NCBI RefSeq assembly: GCF_003201655.1
Contig: NZ_QJJU01000004.1
Location: 1-64,000, forward strand
Origin: Mycolicibacterium moriokaense
GTDB lineage: Bacteria; Actinomycetota; Actinomycetes; Mycobacteriales; Mycobacteriaceae
Length of the DNA: 64,000 bases
Direction: 5' to 3'
In this document: positions 1 to 7,961 of the stretch, one piece after another
Position numbering within the stretch: position 1 is the first letter of the stretch
How the letters are laid out: each line of letters starts with the position of its first letter
Translations under genes and position numbers: made by a program
The notes under the pieces: generated by a model
Databases searched by the model: none
What the model was told of the DNA's origin: nothing
The model's input: only the letters and a program-made list of their open reading frames with translations

Positions 1-118
1 TTCGCGAATGCCCTTGGCTTCGCCGGAGTACTTGCCGGTCCCCTGGTCCGGTCCTCGTATCGGGCGGGCAGGCTGTATGCCCAGACGGTGGCGTCTCGGC
101 CCGCCGTATCCTGATCGA

Positions 119-871
119 ATGGCGAAGACCCGTGATCCCGCTGCGGTGAAGGCCGCCAAGGCCGAAGCGAAGGCGACCCGCAAGGCGGCCGCCAAGCAGC
201 GCCGCAGCCAGCTGTGGCAGGCGTTCCAGATTCAGCGCAAGGAGGACAAGCGCCTCCTGCCCTACATGATCGGCGTATTCGTGCTGATCGCGGCCGGGTC
301 AACGGTCTTCGGGATCCTCTCGGGCGGCTTCTTCGGGTACATGATGATCCCGCTCGGGATAGTGCTCGGCGCGCTAGTGGCCTTCATCATCTTCGGCAGG
401 CGCGCGCAGAAGTCCGTCTATAAGAAGGCCGACGGACAGACCGGTGCCGCGGCCTGGGCGCTGGACAACCTGCGCGGCAAGTGGCGGGTCACCCCCGGCG
501 TCGCCGCCACCGGCCACTTCGACGCCGTGCACCGGGTGATCGGGCGCCCCGGCGTGATCCTCGTCGGCGAAGGGTCCCCGACACGGGTCAAGCCCCTGCT
601 GGCCCAGGAAAAGAAGCGCACCGCGCGGCTCGTCGGCGACATCCCGATCTACGACATCATGGTCGGCAGCGGCGAGGGCGAAGTGCAGCTGTCCAAGCTC
701 GAACGACACCTCACCAAGCTGCCCGCCAACATCACGGTCAAGCAGATGGACTCACTGGAGTCGAAGCTCGCTGCGCTGGGCACCAAGGCAGGCCCGGCCG
801 CGATGCCCAAGGGCCCGCTGCCCGGGCAGGCGAAGATGCGCAACGTGCAAAGGACCGTGCGAAGGCGGTAA
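119..871 (+). CDS. DUF4191 membrane protein
   Basis: This 250-residue protein has a Lys/Ala-rich cytoplasmic N-terminus (about residues 1-45), two adjacent hydrophobic segments (about 47-70 and 74-93) and a hydrophilic C-terminal domain ending in a basic tail. It matches the actinobacterial DUF4191 family (Rv2219 position), which has no established function. I chose the ATG at 119 because the protein MAKTRDPAAVK... then has the family length; an in-frame upstream ATG at 8 would add low-quality sequence. It ends back to back with the convergent RDD gene, with adjacent stop codons. A membrane-envelope role is inference only. Confidence 0.85.
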   Translation: MAKTRDPAAVKAAKAEAKATRKAAAKQRRSQLWQAFQIQRKEDKRLLPYMIGVFVLIAAGSTVFGILSGGFFGYMMIPLGIVLGALVAFIIFGRRAQKSVYKKADGQTGAAAWALDNLRGKWRVTPGVAATGHFDAVHRVIGRPGVILVGEGSPTRVKPLLAQEKKRTARLVGDIPIYDIMVGSGEGEVQLSKLERHLTKLPANITVKQMDSLESKLAALGTKAGPAAMPKGPLPGQAKMRNVQRTVRRR

Positions 872-1345
872 CTAGCGCCTGACCACCGCGGTGTTCGTCA
901 CCTTGTCCTGCAGCCCTCGCATATCGGCGTCGGTGATCAGCGCCGGGATGACCACCGCGATCAGCACGCCGCGCACCAGGGCCCGACCGAATCCGACGTG
1001 CTGACGGCCGTCGACCGGAATGACCAGCAGCCCAAGCGCGAACTGGCCGGGAGTGAAGCCGAACAGCCGCAACGACACGGCGCCGAGGACGAACCAGATC
1101 ACCAGGATCACGGTCGACAACGTCGCCGTCGTCCCGACTCCGAATGTGATCAATAGCGCGGCGAGCCCGTAGGCGATCAGCCAGTCGACGAACAGCGCGG
1201 CGATCCGCCTGCCCATCCGGGCAAGGGACCGGGGGCCGGTTTGCGGCAAGCCGAGCCGCTGACCCGGATAGTCATTGGGTGCTTGGTCCGGGCTGCCGGA
1301 GTCCGGTTCGGGACCCGACAGCCAGGACCCAATTGCGCGGGCCAT
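872..1345 (-). CDS. RDD family membrane protein
   Basis: This is a small membrane protein of about 157 residues with an RDD-type core. An arginine-rich stretch (RMGRRIAALFVDWLIAYG) leads into the first hydrophobic helix and two further hydrophobic segments follow. The N-terminal ~40 residues are polar and Pro/Gly-rich. I chose the ATG at 1345 over an upstream in-frame start at 1378. The gene is divergent from glnA1 and shares a 148-nt intergenic region that carries the GlnR-like array. It corresponds to the Rv2219A position. RDD proteins are of largely unknown or transport-related function. Confidence 0.8.
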   Translation of the reverse strand: MARAIGSWLSGPEPDSGSPDQAPNDYPGQRLGLPQTGPRSLARMGRRIAALFVDWLIAYGLAALLITFGVGTTATLSTVILVIWFVLGAVSLRLFGFTPGQFALGLLVIPVDGRQHVGFGRALVRGVLIAVVIPALITDADMRGLQDKVTNTAVVRR

Positions 1346-1402
1346 ACTGTCAGGATAAGCGGGCCCGAGACGGCCCACTTGCCGCCGCTACAGCAGGATT
1401 GC

Positions 1403-1440
1403 GTAACTTCGGCGCAACATGCGGTTGACGACGGTGCAAC
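1403..1440 (+). promoter_or_regulatory. GlnR-type operator array before glnA1
   Basis: Four 5-mers occur at strict 11-bp periodicity: GTAAC, N6, GCAAC, N6, TTGAC, N6, GCAAC. This is the a-b-a-b layout known for actinobacterial GlnR boxes (GTnAC-n6-GAAAC repeated; AC-n9-AC in mycobacteria). It lies about 53 nt upstream of the glnA1 start and inside the divergent intergenic region. GlnR control of glnA1 is established in mycobacteria and streptomycetes; assignment of this exact site is inference from spacing. Confidence 0.7.
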
Positions 1441-1493
1441 ATCGTGTCCATAGCGTCAACCCGCGGGTTTACCAGATAGAAGGAGAGTAGTCA

Positions 1494-2930
<1,437 letters not shown>

Positions 2931-2942
2931 CCACACCCTGAA

Positions 2943-2981
2943 CATTCGGGCCGGGCGACATACCATCGCCCGGCCCGAATG
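2943..2981 (+). terminator. Intrinsic-type terminator hairpin after glnA1
   Basis: There is a perfect 16-bp inverted repeat (arms 2943-2958 and 2966-2981, CATTCGGGCCGGGCGA and its complement) with a 7-nt loop, starting 13 nt after the glnA1 stop. No T-tract follows, which is common for mycobacterial terminators. The stem is very GC-rich, and this is the clearest terminator in the window. Confidence 0.85.
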
Positions 2982-3080
2982 CATTCGCGGAGGTAGCGGG
3001 TCAGAGGATGCAAGAAACAACGGCGCCGTCATGTTTGCTTTCGACATGCCAGCAAATACGATCCGCCGTACCATCCGGTG

Positions 3081-3581
3081 ATGGATCAGCCGACGACGTC
3101 CGACGATAATTCAACGGCAGCTGCAGACGATAGCGCGAGTCCGCCGACAACACCGTGGATCGAGACCCCGCCGGGACGGATAACTGCGAGCGTAGTCAGC
3201 GTCGCCTTTCTCGGGGGCATAGTGGCTGCGGTGCTGCTGGCAACCCAGTACTCACACGAGCATCCCGAAGTGACGGATTCGTCGACAACCACCGCCACCC
3301 CGTCGACGACGCCCCCGGCTACTTCACCGACTTCGTCCGCTCCGTCGAGCCCTGCGACCGCGGTGGCGCCTCCCCCTCTGCCCCCGTCGACGACCACGAC
3401 AAGGTCGACGACGACCTGGACCGCTCCGCCCACCAAGCAATACACGCCTCCTATCGTCAGTCAGCCGAGCACTGCCGCACCCGCCGCCACGTCCACACCG
3501 ACCGCGACCTCGGCGGAACCGACCTCGACTCACGCGCCGCCCTCGTTCAACGTCACACGAACCCGAAGCGATCGTGAATGA
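3081..3581 (+). CDS. Thr/Ser/Pro-rich single-pass membrane protein, function unknown
   Basis: I do not recognise a family. The 166-residue protein has a short acidic, Thr-rich cytoplasmic N-terminus, one hydrophobic helix at about residues 36-56 (SVVSVAFLGGIVAAVLLAT) and a ~110-residue tail made almost entirely of Thr, Ser, Pro and Ala. Such tails are typical of extracytoplasmic, possibly O-mannosylated, wall-spanning linkers in mycobacteria (inference). GTG at 3078 and ATG at 3081 are both possible starts. Low-complexity composition means a spurious ORF is not fully excluded, but the helix plus tail architecture argues for a real gene. Confidence 0.6.
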   Translation: MDQPTTSDDNSTAAADDSASPPTTPWIETPPGRITASVVSVAFLGGIVAAVLLATQYSHEHPEVTDSSTTTATPSTTPPATSPTSSAPSSPATAVAPPPLPPSTTTTRSTTTWTAPPTKQYTPPIVSQPSTAAPAATSTPTATSAEPTSTHAPPSFNVTRTRSDRE

Positions 3582-3744
3582 TGCGGTCCTAACGTGTGCT
3601 AATGCTCCGCGCCGCGACCACCCCGGGCCGTCGCAACAGTGCGCCGTAGAAATCGCGGGGAAGCATAGGGAAACCCCCGATTCCTCCGACGTGTTCGATC
3701 CAATATCGTCAGCGAAGGCTCAATCGCACCGTTTTGGGGGACCA

Positions 3745-3788
3745 ACGTCGTGCGGCCGGTGCTCCCAATGTTCACCGGCGCACGACGT
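3745..3788 (+). terminator. Long GC-rich hairpin upstream of the DoxX gene
   Basis: The arms 3745-3761 and 3773-3788 pair over 16 bp with one bulged G (ACGTCGTGCG(G)CCGGTG against its complement) around an 11-nt loop. It lies 164 nt after the Thr/Pro-rich gene and 51 nt before the DoxX start, so it may end the upstream transcript or act in the DoxX leader. No T-tract is visible. Confidence 0.5.
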
Positions 3789-3838
3789 TCGGGTTTCGCG
3801 ATTTCACAGCGGGATCGCAGAACCGTAGGGTTATTTCC

Positions 3839-4264
3839 ATGACGACCCAAGTGGACTCACGCCTCAACTCGTACTCCCCGGCTGTCTTGAGCCTGTTTCG
3901 CGTCGTGTTCGGATTCCTCTTCGCCGCATTTGGCACGTCGAAGTTGTTCGACTGGCCAATCGCATTCGGCATTCCGACCGGCAGCTGGCCGATCTGGTAC
4001 GCAGGGGTGATCGAACTCGTCACCGGCCTGCTGATCATGGTCGGGCTGTTCACCCGGTTCGCGGCGTTCATCGCGTCGGGCCATATGGCCGTCGCGTACT
4101 TCTGGCAGCACCAGCCGCACGCGTTGTGGCCCATTGCCCCTCCGGAGATGGGCGGCAACGGCGGCCTCGAGTCGATCCTGTTCTGCTTCGGCTTCTTCCT
4201 GCTGGTCTTCACCGGCGGCGGCGCCTATGCGCTGGACGCGATGCGCGGCCAGCGAACGAAATGA
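3839..4264 (+). CDS. DoxX family membrane protein
   Basis: This 141-residue protein has four hydrophobic helices and the DoxX signature: an N-terminal SLFRVVFGFLFAAFGTSKL segment, a GxxEL-type turn (GVIELVTGLLIMVGLFTRFAA) and a glycine-rich C-terminal helix. DoxX relatives are linked to thiol/oxidative stress in mycobacteria, but this paralogue has no sulfurtransferase or sodA partner beside it, so its role is open. I chose the ATG at 3839 because the extra upstream in-frame sequence overlaps the hairpin at 3745-3788. It stands between two genes of unknown function. Confidence 0.8.
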   Translation: MTTQVDSRLNSYSPAVLSLFRVVFGFLFAAFGTSKLFDWPIAFGIPTGSWPIWYAGVIELVTGLLIMVGLFTRFAAFIASGHMAVAYFWQHQPHALWPIAPPEMGGNGGLESILFCFGFFLLVFTGGGAYALDAMRGQRTK

Positions 4265-4374
4265 CTCTAGAGCAGCTAACCGACGATAGCGTTAATAAGC
4301 TGATCAAGTAGGTGAGGGTCAATTTTAGGGAAACACCTGATTCATCGCCAGCAACTAAGGTAGACCATTGATTC

Positions 4375-6480
4375 ATGACCTCTGGGTCAATGGAACACGC
4401 GGGCCCGGCGCTGATCGTGCAGCAGATCGGCGAATACGACCGCGCCACGGGCGCCGTCACGTACCAGGCGACCGTCGACGAGGGTGAACGCCAGCTCACG
4501 CTGTCGTTCAACGGGCCGCGCGACGGCGTCGTCTGCGACCTCGGGTACGGCATGTTCCGCTACACCCCGAACCCCAGGGTCAATGCCGACACCGACATCT
4601 TCACGGTCATCGCCGACGACGGTTGTGGTGGATCGCTCGATTCGACGGTGACCTGGGTCAACGCCAACCACGTTCCGGTTGCAGTGGCCCCGCCGACACT
4701 TTGGCCACCCGATCCGACCACCGGCGCAGTGACGGTATCCTCGAATATCGTTGACCCCGACGGTGATTGGCTCACATTCGCTCTCGACGTCCCCTATCCG
4801 CGGCGAGGTGCGGTGACCATCGACTGGGACGGAACGTTCACCTACGTGCCGTTCCCCTTCGAACGCCACGACACCGCGGTCGGCGAGGAGACGCTCGGCT
4901 TCCGAGCGGTCGGCTCAAGGGGAGCGAGCGTCTACATCACCGTGACGGTGCCCGTCAGCCCGCGCCAGTCGGCGATTCCACAGGATGTCTGCTCCCCGGT
5001 GCACGATGCCCACCCCGAAACCGGCGTGGTCACCGGGACCTGCGGCCAGGCGCACACCGACTACACATATTCGGTCGATGCTCCGGCGAAGGGCACGGTG
5101 ATGGTCGACGCGGCGACGGGCATCTGGGCATACCGTCCCGCGGCGGTGGCCCGGCACGACGCGGTTGCCAACGGTGCGTCGATGGCCGACCGGCGGGATA
5201 CCTTCACTATCACGGCGTCAAGGGGTAAGCGCGAGAAAGTCGCTGTGCCCGTTTCGGTTTCGCTGGTCGCGATGAAGTCGGCGCCATCGTATGCGGTGAC
5301 CGCGGAGATCGCGCTTGGCGTCACGCCCGCAGGGCTGGCAATCAGTCCGCGTGGTGACCACCTCTACGTGACCAGCTTCTTTGACGAAGCGGCCGTCACG
5401 GTGATTCGCACCGCCGACAACGCCAGCACACGAATCCCGCTGACTTTCCGGCCCGAAGGAGTCGTCGTCGGTCCCGACAGTCGCCATGTCTATGTCGCTG
5501 ACCCGGCAGGGCGAAGGGTTGCGGTGATCGACACCGTCGATAACACGACGGCCTTCGTCGGGGTGGGTGATCGTCCGTTCCACATGGCCTTTCTCGGCAC
5601 CGACCTCTACGTGGCCAACAACCGGGACGGCACCGTGAGCGTGATCGACACCGTCGACGGCGACGTGGTCCGCACGATCGAGGTTGGCGGACACCCCTAT
5701 GCGGTGGCGGCCGCCCGTGGACGGGTCTTCGTCACCGACTACGGCTTCTACGGGGGTCAGTCCAACCACTGCGTGTCGGTCATCGGCTCCGAACCGGGCG
5801 GGGTGGTGGAGGTGCTTCCCGTCGGCTACTACCCCACCGCCGTCGCGGCCGCGCCGGATGGCAGACGGGTATATGTGACGAACAACGAAGGCTCTTACAC
5901 CCGCACCCACCCCGGCACCACAACGGTCATCAACACTCGCACGGCCAGAGTCATCGACACCCTTGCCGTTGGTGGCTGTGCGGTCGCGGTCAGCGACAAC
6001 GGCGATCAGGTCTACGTCGCGAGCGACACCTACGACACGACGGTCGCCAGCACGCTGTCCGTCGTCGACCTCCCGTCCGGCCGGATCGCCGCGGTCCCGA
6101 TCCACGGGGCACCGAACGCATTGGCTGTCAGCGGGAATCGGGTCTATGTGACCGACACATGGCATTCGTCGGTGGTGCAGATCACCGCGCGCGACACCTT
6201 CGTCGTCGATACCGACGCCGCGAACGATCCGCCGACGTTGACCATCACCAGGGCCGACTCTGGCGTGTTCCAGGTCAGCGCCGATGATCCCGACGGCGAC
6301 GAAGTCACCTTCACGGCAACACAACCGTTCTGCGGCACAGTGAGCGACCTCGGCGACGGCCTGTTCCAGTACACCCCCGCCACATGGACGACCGGGGGGT
6401 TCGTCGATCACTTCGCGATCACCGCCGACGACGGACATGGCGGCGTCGTGACGAGGACGGTTTCCACCCTAACCGTCTAG
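4375..6480 (+). CDS. YVTN-type beta-propeller protein with Ig/cadherin-like repeats
   Basis: This is a 701-residue repeat protein. Cadherin/VCBS-like modules lie at about 1-290 and 620-701 (recurring DGxFxYTP and FTVIADDGxGG motifs). They flank a central seven-bladed-type YVTN/NHL propeller at about 300-620 (repeats such as HVYVADPAGRRVAVIDTVD and LYVANNRDGTVSVIDTVDG). Such proteins are normally exported, yet no signal peptide is present and a stop codon directly precedes the first ATG, so the N-terminus cannot extend further. It may be a 5'-truncated relative of the large mycobacterial Ig-like/YVTN surface proteins. The end overlaps the convergent LLM gene by 12 nt. No enzymatic motif is evident. 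Confidence 0.75.
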   Translation: MTSGSMEHAGPALIVQQIGEYDRATGAVTYQATVDEGERQLTLSFNGPRDGVVCDLGYGMFRYTPNPRVNADTDIFTVIADDGCGGSLDSTVTWVNANHVPVAVAPPTLWPPDPTTGAVTVSSNIVDPDGDWLTFALDVPYPRRGAVTIDWDGTFTYVPFPFERHDTAVGEETLGFRAVGSRGASVYITVTVPVSPRQSAIPQDVCSPVHDAHPETGVVTGTCGQAHTDYTYSVDAPAKGTVMVDAATGIWAYRPAAVARHDAVANGASMADRRDTFTITASRGKREKVAVPVSVSLVAMKSAPSYAVTAEIALGVTPAGLAISPRGDHLYVTSFFDEAAVTVIRTADNASTRIPLTFRPEGVVVGPDSRHVYVADPAGRRVAVIDTVDNTTAFVGVGDRPFHMAFLGTDLYVANNRDGTVSVIDTVDGDVVRTIEVGGHPYAVAAARGRVFVTDYGFYGGQSNHCVSVIGSEPGGVVEVLPVGYYPTAVAAAPDGRRVYVTNNEGSYTRTHPGTTTVINTRTARVIDTLAVGGCAVAVSDNGDQVYVASDTYDTTVASTLSVVDLPSGRIAAVPIHGAPNALAVSGNRVYVTDTWHSSVVQITARDTFVVDTDAANDPPTLTITRADSGVFQVSADDPDGDEVTFTATQPFCGTVSDLGDGLFQYTPATWTTGGFVDHFAITADDGHGGVVTRTVSTLTV

Positions 6481-7329
6481 CGCGAGGTCCTTGCGGAACT
6501 TGCGCATTCCATCGATCTTCTCGGACAGTGTGGCCTGCGGCCCGCTGTAGAACATCCAGGGCATCGTGATGATGCCGTGGATTCCGCCCGCCTCGGCGCG
6601 TTCGTAGTGCTCGGGGGTGAATGCGTCGGTCAGCGGCGTCAGGACGGTGAAATCATCCATAGTCAAACCGCTTTCAGCACGCATTTCGCGCAGCCGATCG
6701 ACGCGTTCGATGGCCCGGTCGGTGGTGATCAGGTCGCCGACCCATCCGTCGTTGCGCGCCGCGCGGCGCAATGCGATGTCGCTCAGTCCGCCGACATAGA
6801 TCGGAATATGCGGTGGCGTTGGCTCCATCTCCAGCCGCGGCGCCGAGTAGAACTCGCCATCGAACTCGGTCCAGCCCGGCTGCCACAGCGCCTTCATCAA
6901 CTCGAGCATCTCGTCGGTGCGCTTGCCGCGTCGGTCGAAGCGCTGGCCCATGAGCGTGAACTCTTCTTCGCACCAGCCGACACCGATGCCGAGCTCCAAT
7001 CGGCCCCCGGCCAGGTATGCCGCCGTGCCAATGGATTTCGCTGCCGAGTATGGGTCGCGCATGGCAGGCAGATACACCGTCGTCACGAAGCGCAGCCGGG
7101 TCGTGACAAGCGCGATGGCACCGATCATCACCCACGGGTCGGGCCAGTCAGTGAACGCCTCCCAGCGACGCCTTCCGTCCTTGGTGTACGGATACGGCGT
7201 CTTCAACGTTTCGAGGTTGATGACATGGTCGGGAATGCCCATTCCGTCGTAACCCAGATCATCGGCGGCCTTGGCGATCTCGACCACCTCGCTGGTGTCG
7301 AGGAATGCCGTGCTGACGTAAAATTTCAT
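6469..7329 (-). CDS. LLM-class F420-dependent oxidoreductase
   Basis: This 286-residue luciferase-like TIM-barrel protein belongs to the Rv-type F420-dependent family. It shows the N-terminal FYVSTAFLDTSE strand, GIPDHV, the TRLRFVTTVYLPAMRDP barrel region, the GRLELGIGVGWCEEEF motif and an IPIYVGGLSD segment. The family binds coenzyme F420 and oxidises or reduces small organic substrates; this substrate is unknown. Its ATG overlaps the stop of the thioesterase gene (ATGA), so the two are probably translationally coupled at the end of the glnA2-glnE transcript. A 120-nt upstream in-frame extension was rejected. Confidence 0.85.
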   Translation of the reverse strand: MKFYVSTAFLDTSEVVEIAKAADDLGYDGMGIPDHVINLETLKTPYPYTKDGRRRWEAFTDWPDPWVMIGAIALVTTRLRFVTTVYLPAMRDPYSAAKSIGTAAYLAGGRLELGIGVGWCEEEFTLMGQRFDRRGKRTDEMLELMKALWQPGWTEFDGEFYSAPRLEMEPTPPHIPIYVGGLSDIALRRAARNDGWVGDLITTDRAIERVDRLREMRAESGLTMDDFTVLTPLTDAFTPEHYERAEAGGIHGIITMPWMFYSGPQATLSEKIDGMRKFRKDLALDG

Positions 7330-7961
7330 CCGGCGTCCCGCGCCCATGCCGGTTGGATGAAGACTCCCTCGGCCTCGACGGTGACACCCTCGGCGTCGGA
7401 AAGCGTTCCCCGCGCGAAGGTCTTGGCGCCGTCCACCCGATCGATCCACGCTTCGGCCCGCAGCGGCCCCAACGGCGTGCCGCGCAGGTACTTCAGCGTG
7501 ATGGTCCCGGTGAACTTCGGCCGGGTCAATCCCTCACTGGCCGCTTCACCGAGGATGTGGTCGAGCACCAGCGCAGAGATACCGCCGTGCACCCAGCCTG
7601 GGGGCCCCTCATACGCGCCGCTGAGACTGAACTCGCTCCATGCTCGGCCATCGTCTTCGTGGTGAATGACCATCGGCGGGGCGATCGCGTTGCGCAGCCC
7701 GATAGCGGGGTTGGCCCACGCCAGCGGACGGCCGGTACCCTCATGCCGCAGTGTCGACGTCACGCTGCGCTGGCTGCGTTCCAGCAGCTCGGTCGCCGCC
7801 TCAATGGCCGACTGTGCCTGGCGGACGGTATCCTCGTCGACGTCGGTGTGGATGCCCGCGCCGATTAGTCTGCGCAGCGCCTCGGTCAGCGGACCGTAAA
7901 GCTCACGTTGGCGCTCGTACTCCTCGGCGCTGATGACGTCGAACCCGAAATCCATACTCAC
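7326..7961 (-). CDS. PaaI/hotdog-fold thioesterase family protein
   Basis: This 211-residue protein has a helical N-terminal part (about 1-75) and a hotdog-fold thioesterase domain (about 85-205) with the [23 protein letters not shown] signature of the 4HBT/PaaI family, where the HGG loop starts the catalytic helix. It probably hydrolyses an acyl-CoA; the acyl group is not predictable. The GTG start at 7961 overlaps the glnE stop (GTGA), and an ATG two codons later is an alternative. Location downstream of glnE is by coupling, not obvious biochemistry. Confidence 0.8.
   Translation of the reverse strand: MSMDFGFDVISAEEYERQRELYGPLTEALRRLIGAGIHTDVDEDTVRQAQSAIEAATELLERSQRSVTSTLRHEGTGRPLAWANPAIGLRNAIAPPMVIHHEDDGRAWSEFSLSGAYEGPPGWVHGGISALVLDHILGEAASEGLTRPKFTGTITLKYLRGTPLGPLRAEAWIDRVDGAKTFARGTLSDAEGVTVEAEGVFIQPAWARDAG

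Noticed and set aside
3792..3815. SigF-like promoter (GGTTT...GGGAT) before the DoxX gene
   Set aside because: The spacer is 14 nt and the -10 is GGGAT rather than GGGTA, so it does not meet the consensus well enough to list.
3574..3828. Plus-strand ORF of 84 residues after the Thr/Pro-rich gene
   Set aside because: It has no ribosome site or domain, it contains the hairpin at 3745-3788 and one copy of the TAGGGAAAC motif, and it overlaps the preceding gene.
5218..6438. 406-residue minus-strand ORF across the beta-propeller gene
   Set aside because: It is His/Asp/Arg-rich and mirrors the repeats on the plus strand. The plus frame has clear propeller repeats, so the antisense one is a shadow.
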